Below, piece by piece: positions 7,467 to 15,102 of a DNA stretch of 16,133 bases. The notes beneath the pieces were generated by a model. The model made no database searches. It saw only the letters and a program-made list of their open reading frames with translations, and was not told the DNA's origin. This DNA comes from an uncultured Polynucleobacter sp. (GTDB taxonomy: Bacteria > Pseudomonadota > Gammaproteobacteria > Burkholderiales > Burkholderiaceae), in contig CALKUJ010000157.1 of assembly GCA_937996825.1 (NCBI GenBank), positions 1 to 16,133 of the forward strand. The letters run 5' to 3'. The position numbers and the translations under genes are program-made. Each line of letters begins with the position of its first letter. The stretch's first letter is position 1.

Positions 7467-10400
7467 TTAGCTGCGCTCCATGTCGATATCGATACCTAAC
7501 GAGCGGATTTCTTTTACCAGCACGTTAAAGGACTCAGGCATGCCAGCATCAATGCTGTGCTCACCCTTGACGATGTTTTCGTAAACTTTGGTTCTACCGT
7601 TAACGTCATCTGACTTAACTGTGAGCATTTCCTGCAACACATAAGATGCGCCATAAGCTTCCAAAGCCCAAACTTCCATCTCACCAAAACGCTGACCACC
7701 GAATTGAGCTTTACCGCCCAATGGCTGCTGCGTTACTAATGAGTAAGGGCCTGTAGAACGAGCGTGCATCTTGTCATCCACCAAGTGGTGAAGTTTCAAG
7801 ACGTGCATCACACCAACTGTTACAGATCTTTCAAACGCCTCACCAGTTCTGCCATCAAACAAAGTGATTTGTTGACGTGAAGGTGTCATTGATAGACTCT
7901 TCGCAACTTCTTCTGGATATGCCATTTCTAACATCTTGGCAATTTCACCCTCTGTTGCGCCATCAAAGACTGGTGTTGCAAATGGAGCACCATCTCTCAA
8001 GTTATTTGCCAACTCAAGAACTTGCTCATCTGTAAAGCTGTCTAAATCTTCTACACGGCCAGTTTCGTTGTATAGCTGCTTCAAGAACTTGCGCAACTGC
8101 TCTGCTTTCGCTTGAGCCTTTAGCATTTCTTGAATACGCTTACCAATACCTAGCGCAGCCCAACCTAAGTGAACCTCAAGAATCTGTCCAACGTTCATAC
8201 GTGATGGAACGCCTAATGGGTTCAACACGATATCAACAGGTGAGCCATCGGCCATGTAAGGCATGTCTTCTACTGGAGTGATCTTTGAAACCACGCCCTT
8301 GTTACCGTGACGACCAGCCATCTTGTCACCAGGCTGCAAGCGACGCTTAACTGCCAAGTAAACCTTGACCATCTTGATAACGCCTGGAGCCAACTCATCA
8401 CCTTGAGTTAACTTCTTGCGCTTCTCTTCAAAGTCTTGATCGAACTGTGTGCGCTTTGCTTCAATAGCCTCTTTAATAGCTTCTAATTGAGCAGCAACAT
8501 CTTCATCGGCAGGACGAATATCAAACCAGTGATATTTCTCAAGATCAGCCAAGTAATCTTTGGTGATCTTTGTCCCTTTTGCCAACTTCTTAGGACCACC
8601 ATTGGCCACTTTGTTGAGCAACAATTTTTCTAAACGACTAAATGCATCACCTTCAACGATGCGCAATTGGTCATTTAAATCTAAGCGATAACGCTTTAGC
8701 TCTTCATCAATGATTGACTGTGCACGCACGTCACGCTCAATACCTTCGCGCGTGAATACTTGTACGTCAATCACTGTGCCTGTCATACCAGAAGGTACGC
8801 GCAATGAAGTGTCTTTAACGTCAGAAGCTTTTTCACCAAAAATGGCGCGCAAAAGTTTTTCTTCTGGAGTCAGCTGTGTTTCGCCTTTTGGCGTTACCTT
8901 ACCAACCAATACGTCACCAGCCTCAACTTCAGCACCAATGAAAGTAATACCGCTTTCATCCAAACGGCTTAACTGTGTCTCAGCCAAGTTTGAAATATCG
9001 CGTGTAATTTCTTCTGGTCCTAGTTTTGTGTCACGGGCAACCACAGACAATTCTTCAATGTGAATTGATGTGTAGCGATCATCAGCAACAACTTTTTCAG
9101 AGATCAAGATTGAATCTTCGAAGTTGTAGCCGTTCCATGGCATGAATGCAACCACCATGTTTTGACCCAAAGCCAATTCACCCAAATCAGTTGATGCGCC
9201 ATCAGCAATCACGTCGCCGCGATCAACGATGTCACCAACCTTAACGATTGGACGCTGATTGATGTTTGTGTTTTGGTTTGAACGTGTGTACTTGATGAGG
9301 TTGTAAATATCAACGCCCACTTCGCCAGCCGCAGTTTCTTCGTCATTCACACGAATCACGATACGGTTAGCATCAGCGTAATCAACCTTACCACCACGAG
9401 TTGCCATTACGACAGTGCCTGAGTCAACAGCCACTGTGCGCTCTAAGCCAGTACCTACCAATGGCTTTGTTGCGCGCAAGCATGGTACCGCTTGACGTTG
9501 CATGTTCGCACCCATCAACGCACGGTTAGCATCATCGTGCTCCAAGAATGGAACGAGTGATGCAGCAGCAGAAACGATTTGGCTTGGAGCCACGTCGATG
9601 TACTGAATACGCTCTGGACTCACCATCATTGTTTCGCCAGCTTGACGTGATGAAACTAATTCATCTGTTAACTTGCCTGACTTATCAATTGAAGCGTTCG
9701 CCTGAGCGATCACATATTTAGCTTCTTCAATAGCAGACAAATAATCAACTTGATCAGTTACCTTGCTATTCACAACTTTACGGTATGGTGTTTCCAAGAA
9801 ACCATGCTCATTCAAACGAGCAAACAAAGCCAAAGAGTTGATCAAACCAATGTTTGGACCCTCTGGTGTTTCAATCGGACAAACACGACCATAGTGTGTT
9901 GGGTGTACGTCACGCACTTCGAAACCTGCGCGCTCACGTGTCAAACCACCTGGGCCCAATGCTGAAATACGACGCTTGTGCGTGATTTCTGACAATGGGT
10001 TTGTTTGATCCATAAACTGGGACAACTGTGAAGAACCAAAGAACTCACGAATTGCTGAAGAAATCGGCTTGCTGTTGATCAAATCATGCGGCATCAAGTT
10101 TTCTGTTTCAGCTTGACCCAAACGCTCTTTCACAGCACGCTCAACGCGTGACAAACCTGCGCGGAATTGATTTTCTGCCAATTCACCAACGCAACGCACA
10201 CGACGATTACCTAAGTGATCGATGTCGTCTACTTCGCCTTTACCGTTTCTTAAGTCAACCAATAGTTTGATTGTGTCTAAGATGTCTTCATTTGAAAGAA
10301 CCATCAAACCTTCCATCACTGGACGATTTAAACGGCTATTAACTTTCATACGACCTACACGTGAAAGATCATATGTATCTTCGTTGTAGAACAATCTTTG

Positions 10401-11567
10401 GAACAAGGCCTCAACAGCATCTTCTGTCGGTGGCTCACCAGGACGCATCATGCGATAGATTGCGATACGGGCAGCCATCTGATCAGCTGTTTCATCAATG
10501 CGCAATGTTTGCGAAATGAATGAACCTTGATCAAGATCGTTTGTGTAAATTGTTTGCAACTCTTTAACGCCAGCTTCTCTTAAGTTAGCCAATAGAGTTT
10601 CTGTGATTTCTTCGTTAGCAGTTGCAAGAACTTCACCTGTATCAGCATCAACGATGTTTTTAGCAACAACGCGACCAATCAAATAATCATCAGGAACATT
10701 GATTGTTGTCGTTTTAGCTGCTTCAAGATCACGAATGTTTTTAGCATTGATACGCTTATCTTTTGCAATAACAACATTGCCAGCTTTATCGGTGATGTCA
10801 AAACGCGCAACTTCACCCTTTAAGCGCTCAGCAACAAAATTCATTTGTGCGCCAGCTGCTTGTAGTTTGAAATTATCGAAACCGAAGAAGTTTTCCAAAA
10901 TTTGCTCATCGTTCATACCGATGGCTTTGAGCAAAATAGTTACCGGCATCTTGCGACGGCGGTCGATACGGAAATACAAAATATCTTTTGGATCAAACTC
11001 AAAGTCTAACCATGATCCACGGTAAGGAATCACACGAGCAGAGAACAATAATTTGCCTGAGCTATGAGTCTTACCTTTGTCGTGTTCAAAAAACACTCCT
11101 GGTGAACGGTGTAACTGAGAAACAATCACACGCTCTGTACCATTGATCACAAATGAGCCAGTGTCAGTCATCAAAGGAATTTCACCCATGTAGACTTCTT
11201 GCTCTTTCACTTCCTTAACCTTTGTTGGCGCTTCGCGATCATTGATGATCAAGCGAACTTTGGCGCGCAAGGCTGAGTGATAAGTTAGGCCACGCTGTTG
11301 ACATTCTTTAACGTCAAACGGTGGAGTTGAAAGGTTGTACTGAACGAATTCCATGCGAGCGAAACCATTGTTCGACACGATAGGGAATATTGAAGTGAAT
11401 GCAGATTGCAAGCCTTCATTTAGACGATCAGCAGGGCTTCTTGATTCTTGCAAAAATTTTGCATAAGACTCAAGTTGCGTTGTCAACAAGTAAGGTACTT
11501 GATGATTATTAGGGCGCTTAGCGAAGCTTTTACGGATACGCTTGCGTTCGGTGAAACTATAAGCCAT
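7467..11567 (-). CDS. rpoB: DNA-directed RNA polymerase subunit beta
   Basis: Beta forms the second jaw of RNA polymerase and binds rifampicin. The chosen ATG at 11565-11567 gives 1366 aa opening M-A-Y-S-F-T-E-R-K-R-I-R-K-S-F, the usual betaproteobacterial N-terminus, with a GGAG Shine-Dalgarno 5 nt upstream. The frame stays open 18 codons further to a TTG at 11619-11621, but that has no ribosome-binding site and lies within a leader hairpin, so I reject it. The rifampicin region reads S-Q-L-S-Q-F-M-D-Q-T-N-P-L-S-E, then T-H-K-R-R-I-S-A-L-G-P. The residues equivalent to E. coli D516, H526 and S531 are wild type, predicting sensitivity. The G-D-K-M-A-G-R-H-G-N-K-G motif near the active site is present. 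rpoC follows after 1 nt; the 198-nt spacer to rplL is structured. Confidence 0.98.
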   Translation of the reverse strand: MAYSFTERKRIRKSFAKRPNNHQVPYLLTTQLESYAKFLQESRSPADRLNEGLQSAFTSIFPIVSNNGFARMEFVQYNLSTPPFDVKECQQRGLTYHSALRAKVRLIINDREAPTKVKEVKEQEVYMGEIPLMTDTGSFVINGTERVIVSQLHRSPGVFFEHDKGKTHSSGKLLFSARVIPYRGSWLDFEFDPKDILYFRIDRRRKMPVTILLKAIGMNDEQILENFFGFDNFKLQAAGAQMNFVAERLKGEVARFDITDKAGNVVIAKDKRINAKNIRDLEAAKTTTINVPDDYLIGRVVAKNIVDADTGEVLATANEEITETLLANLREAGVKELQTIYTNDLDQGSFISQTLRIDETADQMAARIAIYRMMRPGEPPTEDAVEALFQRLFYNEDTYDLSRVGRMKVNSRLNRPVMEGLMVLSNEDILDTIKLLVDLRNGKGEVDDIDHLGNRRVRCVGELAENQFRAGLSRVERAVKERLGQAETENLMPHDLINSKPISSAIREFFGSSQLSQFMDQTNPLSEITHKRRISALGPGGLTRERAGFEVRDVHPTHYGRVCPIETPEGPNIGLINSLALFARLNEHGFLETPYRKVVNSKVTDQVDYLSAIEEAKYVIAQANASIDKSGKLTDELVSSRQAGETMMVSPERIQYIDVAPSQIVSAAASLVPFLEHDDANRALMGANMQRQAVPCLRATKPLVGTGLERTVAVDSGTVVMATRGGKVDYADANRIVIRVNDEETAAGEVGVDIYNLIKYTRSNQNTNINQRPIVKVGDIVDRGDVIADGASTDLGELALGQNMVVAFMPWNGYNFEDSILISEKVVADDRYTSIHIEELSVVARDTKLGPEEITRDISNLAETQLSRLDESGITFIGAEVEAGDVLVGKVTPKGETQLTPEEKLLRAIFGEKASDVKDTSLRVPSGMTGTVIDVQVFTREGIERDVRAQSIIDEELKRYRLDLNDQLRIVEGDAFSRLEKLLLNKVANGGPKKLAKGTKITKDYLADLEKYHWFDIRPADEDVAAQLEAIKEAIEAKRTQFDQDFEEKRKKLTQGDELAPGVIKMVKVYLAVKRRLQPGDKMAGRHGNKGVVSKITPVEDMPYMADGSPVDIVLNPLGVPSRMNVGQILEVHLGWAALGIGKRIQEMLKAQAKAEQLRKFLKQLYNETGRVEDLDSFTDEQVLELANNLRDGAPFATPVFDGATEGEIAKMLEMAYPEEVAKSLSMTPSRQQITLFDGRTGEAFERSVTVGVMHVLKLHHLVDDKMHARSTGPYSLVTQQPLGGKAQFGGQRFGEMEVWALEAYGASYVLQEMLTVKSDDVNGRTKVYENIVKGEHSIDAGMPESFNVLVKEIRSLGIDIDMERS

Positions 11568-11572
11568 GTCAT

Positions 11573-11576
11573 CTCC
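11573..11576 (-). promoter_or_regulatory. Ribosome-binding site that fixes the rpoB start
   Basis: GGAG on the minus strand lies 5 nt upstream of the ATG at 11565-11567. It supports the 1366-aa RpoB over the longer frame. Confidence 0.85.
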
Positions 11577-11680
11577 GAATTTAAGCGACTGAGCAGAGAT
11601 TTGGTGATTGGCCTCTACCAATCATGGCTGACGGTGTGCGTGCGCACAACCCGACCAAACTTGCCTTCTGCAGTCGTATC

Positions 11681-11728
11681 AGAAGGCAAACCAGATACCA
11701 AACTTTTTTAATATCTGGTTTGCCTTCT
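11681..11728. repeat. Perfect 17-bp inverted repeat between rplL and rpoB
   Basis: The arms at 11681-11697 and 11712-11728 are exact reverse complements separated by 14 nt that include six T on the plus strand. As RNA this is a long uninterrupted duplex, a plausible RNase III substrate. It overlaps both competing pairings described for the spacer. Confidence 0.9.
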
Positions 11729-11765
11729 AAGCAAACCGGGCAGCAAAAGCTGCCCATCAAACCTA

Positions 11766-12143
11766 TTACTTAAGTTCGACCTTAGCGCCAGCTTCTTCAA
11801 GCTTCTTCTTAGCGTCTTCAGCTGCTGCTTTGTCAACGCCTTCTTTGATTGGCTTCGGTGCGCCATCAACTAAGTCTTTAGCTTCTTTCAAGCCAAGACC
11901 AGTGATTTCGCGAACAGCTTTAATCACGCTCACTTTGTTTGCGCCAGCTTCAGCCAACACAACTGTGAACTCTGATTGCTCAGCTGCACCAGCAGCTGCA
12001 CCGCCGCCTGCGCCTGGAGCAGCAACAGCCATTGCAGCTGCTGATACACCAAATTTCTCTTCAAATGCTTTAACTAGATCGTTCAAGTCCATTACAGACA
12101 TATTGCCAACGGCTTCTAGAATGTCGTCTTTAGTAACTGCCAT
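11766..12143 (-). CDS. rplL: 50S ribosomal protein L7/L12
   Basis: L7/L12 is the multicopy stalk protein that recruits translational GTPases, including EF-Tu and EF-G encoded at the two ends of this window. The 125-aa product shows the family layout: an N-terminal dimerisation and L10-binding domain (about 1-33), an Ala/Gly-rich hinge (about 34-55), and the C-terminal factor-binding domain with K-V-S-V-I-K-A-V-R-E and G-L-G-L-K-E-A-K. The ATG start has an AGGAG Shine-Dalgarno 8 nt upstream. It follows rplJ after 51 nt; its separate, good ribosome-binding site fits the need for more L12 than L10. The rpoB gene follows after a structured spacer. Confidence 0.98.
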   Translation of the reverse strand: MAVTKDDILEAVGNMSVMDLNDLVKAFEEKFGVSAAAMAVAAPGAGGGAAAGAAEQSEFTVVLAEAGANKVSVIKAVREITGLGLKEAKDLVDGAPKPIKEGVDKAAAEDAKKKLEEAGAKVELK

Positions 12144-12194
12144 TTTTAAAACTCCTAATTCAAATTTCTTTAGTTAATTAAAGTGAGACTGCTA

Positions 12195-12692
12195 TTACGC
12201 AGCTTCTTTAGCTTTCTTTTCTGCAACCGCTGCCAATACGCGAGCCATACCAGAAACTGGGGCTTGCATAACGCCAAGCAACATCGCGATAAGTTCATTA
12301 CGTCCAGGAATAGATGCCAAAGCTTTAACTGCTGCTGCATCCATCACCTTGCCGTTGTATGAACCCGCTTTGATTACTAAAGCTGCTTGCGTCTTTGAAA
12401 AGTCGTTTAAAACTTTTGCTGACGCAACTGGGTCTGCGGAGATACCGTAAATAAGCGGACCAGCCATCTCACCGGCCAATGACTCGAACGACGTTCCTTG
12501 AACCGCGCGACGTGCCAAAGTGTTCTTCATAACGCGAAGGTAAACACCATTTGCACGAGCTTGAGCTCGCAGAGTAGTCAGTTCGCCCACTGGAATACCG
12601 CGGTATTCAGCTAGCACCATGGTTTGAGCTTGTGCAACTTCTGCACTTACCTCAGCCACGACCGCCTTTTTGTCTTCCATATTTAAAGGCAC
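12195..12692 (-). CDS. rplJ: 50S ribosomal protein L10, GTG start
   Basis: L10 anchors L7/L12 dimers to 23S rRNA at the stalk base and, as the L10-L12 complex, represses its own mRNA in other bacteria. The 165-aa product matches the family length and opens M-P-L-N-M-E-D-K-K-A-V-V-A-E-V, followed by the conserved L-A-E-Y-R-G segment. The initiation codon is GTG (12690-12692), not ATG; an AGGAG at 12700-12704, 7 nt upstream, supports it. ATG occurs at codon 5 but lacks a well-placed ribosome-binding site. The 186-nt upstream spacer is structured as expected for an L10 leader. rplL follows after 51 nt. Confidence 0.97.
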   Translation of the reverse strand: MPLNMEDKKAVVAEVSAEVAQAQTMVLAEYRGIPVGELTTLRAQARANGVYLRVMKNTLARRAVQGTSFESLAGEMAGPLIYGISADPVASAKVLNDFSKTQAALVIKAGSYNGKVMDAAAVKALASIPGRNELIAMLLGVMQAPVSGMARVLAAVAEKKAKEAA

Positions 12693-12878
12693 TGTTTAAC
12701 TCCTATTAACCTAACTGTTACCAATTAGGGGTTGCACACAGGCGAAATCTTTTCAGGATCGCCATCTGCGCTGGCACTATTTCTAGTATTAAGAGTTATC
12801 TCTAACTCACCAACGGTCTTTGATGTTCAAGCAAAGGTTGCCCTCTGCTTGACCCAAAGTTCTTTTTTTAGCCGCTGA
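12693..12878 (-). promoter_or_regulatory. Candidate L10 leader (rplA-rplJ spacer)
   Basis: This 186-nt spacer contains an 8-bp stem with one G-U pair and an 8-nt loop (12828-12851), a perfect 6-bp stem with a tetraloop (12793-12808), a 4-bp stem at 12776-12787, a 5-bp stem joining 12741-12745 to 12759-12763, and a competing 4-bp stem joining 12761-12764 to 12772-12775. In gammaproteobacteria and other bacteria the L10(L12)4 complex binds a leader at this position and represses rplJL translation. Position and structure support the assignment; I could not verify the consensus by covariance. E. coli also has a promoter in this region, but none here is convincing. Confidence 0.6.
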
Positions 12879-13574
12879 TTAAGCAGCCAATGAGTTTTGG
12901 TCAACACGCACACCAGCACCCATGGTGCTGCTGACGGCAACTTTTCTCAAATAAATACCCTTGCTAGCAGCTGGCTTTGCTTTTGTTAAAGCGTCCAATA
13001 GTGCTAGTAAGTTGTTTTTCAATGCGCCTGGTTCAAATGAACGACGACCGATTGTTGCGTGAACAATACCGGCTTTGTCTACACGGAATTGAACTTGACC
13101 GGCCTTGGCATTTTTAACCGCGCCGGCAACGTCTGGGCTCACTGTGCCAACCTTCGGGTTAGGCATCAAACCTCTTGGTCCCAAGATCTGACCCAAGGTA
13201 CCAACGATACGCATTGCGTCTGGAGATGCAATCAAAACATCAAAGTCAATTTTTCCGCCTTTGATTTGATCAGCCAAATCGTCCATACCAACAATTTCTG
13301 CGCCAGCGGCTTTAGCTTGCTCAGCTTTTTCACCTTGAGCAAAAACAGCTACGCGCACTGACTTACCAGTACCTGCAGGCAACACAACTGAACCACGAAC
13401 AACTTGGTCAGATTTTTTAGCATCAATACCAAGTTGAACAGCAACGTCGATAGACTCATCGAACTTTGCAGTTGCAAATTCTTTAACAAGGCTCAATGCC
13501 TCATCGATAGGGTAAAACTTATTACGGTCTACTTTTGCTTGAAAAGCAGCTACGCGTTTAGAAACTTTAGCCAT
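12879..13574 (-). CDS. rplA: 50S ribosomal protein L1
   Basis: L1 binds the mobile L1 stalk of 23S rRNA at the E site, helps release deacylated tRNA, and is the known repressor of the rplK-rplA mRNA. The 231-aa product is close to the family length and includes the conserved stretch L-G-P-R-G-L-M-P-N-P-K-V-G-T-V. The ATG start follows the rplK TAA after only 2 nt, with AGGA about 8 nt upstream inside the end of rplK. The two genes are therefore probably translationally coupled, giving equal amounts of L11 and L1. The stop is followed by the structured leader of rplJ. Confidence 0.98.
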   Translation of the reverse strand: MAKVSKRVAAFQAKVDRNKFYPIDEALSLVKEFATAKFDESIDVAVQLGIDAKKSDQVVRGSVVLPAGTGKSVRVAVFAQGEKAEQAKAAGAEIVGMDDLADQIKGGKIDFDVLIASPDAMRIVGTLGQILGPRGLMPNPKVGTVSPDVAGAVKNAKAGQVQFRVDKAGIVHATIGRRSFEPGALKNNLLALLDALTKAKPAASKGIYLRKVAVSSTMGAGVRVDQNSLAA

Positions 13575-13576
13575 GA

Positions 13577-14008
13577 TTAGAGTCCTTCCACAGTGATACC
13601 CATAGAGCGGGCGCTACCAGCGATTGTGCGAACAGCTGCATCCATATCGGCTGCTGTTAGATCAGGCATTTTTGCCTTAGCAATTTCCTCAGCTTGAGCG
13701 CGAGTAATTTTGCCAACCTTGTCTGTATGTGGACGTGGAGAACCTTTTTCCAACTTAGCAGCTTTTTTGATCAATACTGTTGCTGGAGGAGTCTTCATCA
13801 CAAATGTGAAGCTCTTATCAGCAAAAGCTGTGATCACTACAGGAATTGGTAAACCTGGTTCCATGCTTTGTGTTTGAGCATTGAACGCTTTACAGAATTC
13901 CATGATGTTCAAACCGCGTTGACCTAACGCTGGACCAACTGGTGGCGATGGATTCGCTTTACCGGCTGGGATTTGTAGCTTAATAAAGCCAATAATCTTC
14001 TTTGCCAT
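13577..14008 (-). CDS. rplK: 50S ribosomal protein L11
   Basis: L11 binds the GTPase-associated centre of 23S rRNA and is needed for factor function and for RelA sensing of uncharged tRNA. The chosen start at 14006-14008 gives 143 aa opening M-A-K-K-I-I-G-F-I-K-L-Q, the family N-terminus, with a GGAG at 14016-14019, 7 nt upstream. A longer frame begins 8 codons earlier at 14030-14032, but it would swallow the ribosome-binding site and the leader hairpin, so it is rejected. The proline-rich P-S-P-P-V-G-P-A-L-G-Q-R-G motif of the N-terminal domain is intact. rplA follows after 2 nt. Confidence 0.98.
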   Translation of the reverse strand: MAKKIIGFIKLQIPAGKANPSPPVGPALGQRGLNIMEFCKAFNAQTQSMEPGLPIPVVITAFADKSFTFVMKTPPATVLIKKAAKLEKGSPRPHTDKVGKITRAQAEEIAKAKMPDLTAADMDAAVRTIAGSARSMGITVEGL

Positions 14009-14134
14009 TTTTACACTCCAATAATGGTGCATCTTTTAAATTCAAAAAGACCACCGTTGAGTAAAACGCCTTGTTAGAGCGGCAACCCTAACTCAGCTCC
14101 TCATACAAACCTGTTTGCACAGGCTTGTAAATCT
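14009..14134 (-). promoter_or_regulatory. nusG-rplK spacer with candidate L1-binding leader
   Basis: In transcription order, a 10-bp stem with one G-U pair and a 6-nt loop (14104-14129) begins 5 nt after the nusG stop and has no U-tract behind it. Next is a weaker structure around 14058-14096. Last is a hairpin at 14023-14058 whose outer 7-bp stem (with one G-U) contains GGTG/CACC, then an asymmetric internal loop, then TCTTTT/AAAAGA. That hairpin ends just upstream of the rplK ribosome-binding site. In E. coli L1 represses the operon by binding this part of the rplK leader, so the hairpin is the best local candidate. L1 binding is inferred, and no confident promoter is seen. Confidence 0.55.
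14016..14019 (-). promoter_or_regulatory. Ribosome-binding site that fixes the rplK start
   Basis: GGAG on the minus strand lies 7 nt upstream of the ATG at 14006-14008. It supports the 143-aa L11 over the version extended by eight residues. Confidence 0.85.
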
Positions 14135-14704
14135 TTACATCTTTTCTACCTGACCAAACTCAAGCTCGACAGGTGTGCCACGCCCAAAGATCGTTACAGA
14201 AACTCTCAAGCGAGACTTTTCATAATTAACTTCTTCAACGTTGCCGTTGAAGTCTGTGAATGGACCTTCTTTAACGCGAACCATTTCACCCACTTCAAAC
14301 AATGTTTTTGGTTTTGGCTTATCAACACCAGCCTGCATTTGGTCCATGATTTTTTGAACTTCTGCAGGAGAAATTGGTGATGGTTTATTTCTTACGCCAC
14401 CAACAAAGCCTGTGACCTTTGGTGTATTTTTTACCAAGTGCCATGTCTCATCCGTCATTTCCATTTCGATAAGAACATAGCCTGGGAAGAAGCGGCGCTC
14501 AGAAACAGCCTTTTGGCCACTCTTGATCTCAACAACTTCTTCTGACGGCACCAAAATTTTTCCAAATTTATCCGCCATGCCAGAACGCGCAATGCGCTCT
14601 GTCAAACCTTTTTGAACGCTCTTCTCCATACCGGAGTAAGCATGAATCACATACCAGCGCATATTGCCTGTGGTTTGTGTATTGATGATTGCTTGTTCAG
14701 ACAT
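14135..14704 (-). CDS. nusG: Transcription termination/antitermination factor NusG
   Basis: NusG binds the RNA polymerase clamp, raises processivity, and contacts Rho or ribosomal protein S10 through its C-terminal domain. The 189-aa product has an NGN domain from about residue 15 (M-R-W-Y-V-I-H-A-Y-S-G) with the conserved R-R-F-F-P-G-Y-V-L segment, and a C-terminal KOW domain (V-R-V-K-E-G-P-F-T-D-F-N-G) from about residue 137. The ATG starts 7 nt after the secE stop, with a modest GGAAG overlapping the secE end. An internal ATG at codon 15 would give a shorter protein but has no clear ribosome-binding site. Its RNAP target subunits are encoded downstream in the same cluster. Confidence 0.97.
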   Translation of the reverse strand: MSEQAIINTQTTGNMRWYVIHAYSGMEKSVQKGLTERIARSGMADKFGKILVPSEEVVEIKSGQKAVSERRFFPGYVLIEMEMTDETWHLVKNTPKVTGFVGGVRNKPSPISPAEVQKIMDQMQAGVDKPKPKTLFEVGEMVRVKEGPFTDFNGNVEEVNYEKSRLRVSVTIFGRGTPVELEFGQVEKM

Positions 14705-14711
14705 CTTTTAC

Positions 14712-15086
14712 TCACTTCCAACCGAGGAATACAGAGAAAACTAACCACTCAATGAGTTTGTCAGCTGCCCACAAGAACAAAGCCATGACAACAACAAATG
14801 CAAAAACAATCAATGTCATTTGCGTTGTTTCTTTACGACTTGGCCATACAACTTTTTTAGCCTCAGCAACTGATTCTTTGGCATAAGCAAAAAAGCGCTT
14901 ACCGTCTGAAGAAATTGCCGCAATCACAATTGCCACCGCAAAACCACCAAGAAGCGCCGCTAAGCGAACCCAGATAGTTTGACCGGCAAGCACGTAATAC
15001 GCGACCAAAGAAAGAATAACAATAAGACCAGCCAGGATAGTCATCCAGCTGGTTTTATTTTCTTGTTCTACAGATGTTTGCGCCAT
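14712..15086 (-). CDS. secE: Protein translocase subunit SecE
   Basis: SecE clamps SecY in the inner-membrane SecYEG translocon. The chosen ATG at 15084-15086 gives 124 aa, similar to the three-helix SecE of E. coli (127 aa). Predicted membrane segments are about 14-35, 38-59 and 90-116. Between the second and third lies the amphipathic region with the family signature K-K-V-V-W-P-S-R-K-E-T. The frame is open 23 codons further upstream, to a GTG at 15153-15155, but those codons run through the tRNA-Trp gene and cannot be coding. The start is only 16 nt from the tRNA 3' end and has no recognisable Shine-Dalgarno. The TGA stop is 7 nt before the nusG ATG. Confidence 0.95.
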   Translation of the reverse strand: MAQTSVEQENKTSWMTILAGLIVILSLVAYYVLAGQTIWVRLAALLGGFAVAIVIAAISSDGKRFFAYAKESVAEAKKVVWPSRKETTQMTLIVFAFVVVMALFLWAADKLIEWLVFSVFLGWK

Positions 15087-15102
15087 ATTTTTCAGTTTGC
15101 TG

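Larger units (their letters stand above)
11568..11765 (-). promoter_or_regulatory. Structured rplL-rpoB spacer, candidate attenuator and processing region
   Basis: In transcription order the spacer holds: a perfect 7-bp hairpin with a TTTT loop (11738-11755) starting 10 nt after the rplL stop; segment a, GGTTTGC (11731-11737); segment b (11712-11728); segment c (11681-11697); segment d (11661-11670); and a 7-bp hairpin (11605-11624) before the rpoB ribosome-binding site. b and c form a perfect 17-bp stem with a 14-nt loop. a also pairs with part of b (7 bp), and c also pairs with d (10 bp), so the pairings are mutually exclusive. In E. coli this spacer carries a partial terminator and an RNase III site that lower rpoBC expression relative to the ribosomal genes. 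The same role is inferred here. No U-tract and no convincing promoter are seen. Confidence 0.65.

Noticed and set aside
11568..11621. Upstream in-frame extension of rpoB by 18 codons
   Set aside because: It begins with TTG inside a leader hairpin and has no ribosome-binding site, while the ATG at 11565-11567 has a good GGAG and matches the family N-terminus.
11738..11755. GGGCAGC hairpin after rplL as an intrinsic terminator
   Set aside because: The stem is perfect, but on the minus strand it is followed by GGTTTGCTTAG, not a U-tract; kept only as part of the structured spacer.
14009..14032. Eight-codon upstream extension of rplK
   Set aside because: It would translate the rplK Shine-Dalgarno and the leader hairpin; L11 proteins start at M-A-K-K.
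14106..14133. Promoter-like TTTACA followed after 17 nt by TTGTAT in the nusG-rplK spacer
   Set aside because: The -35 is good but the -10 matches only three of six positions, and both parts overlap a hairpin; not strong enough to call.
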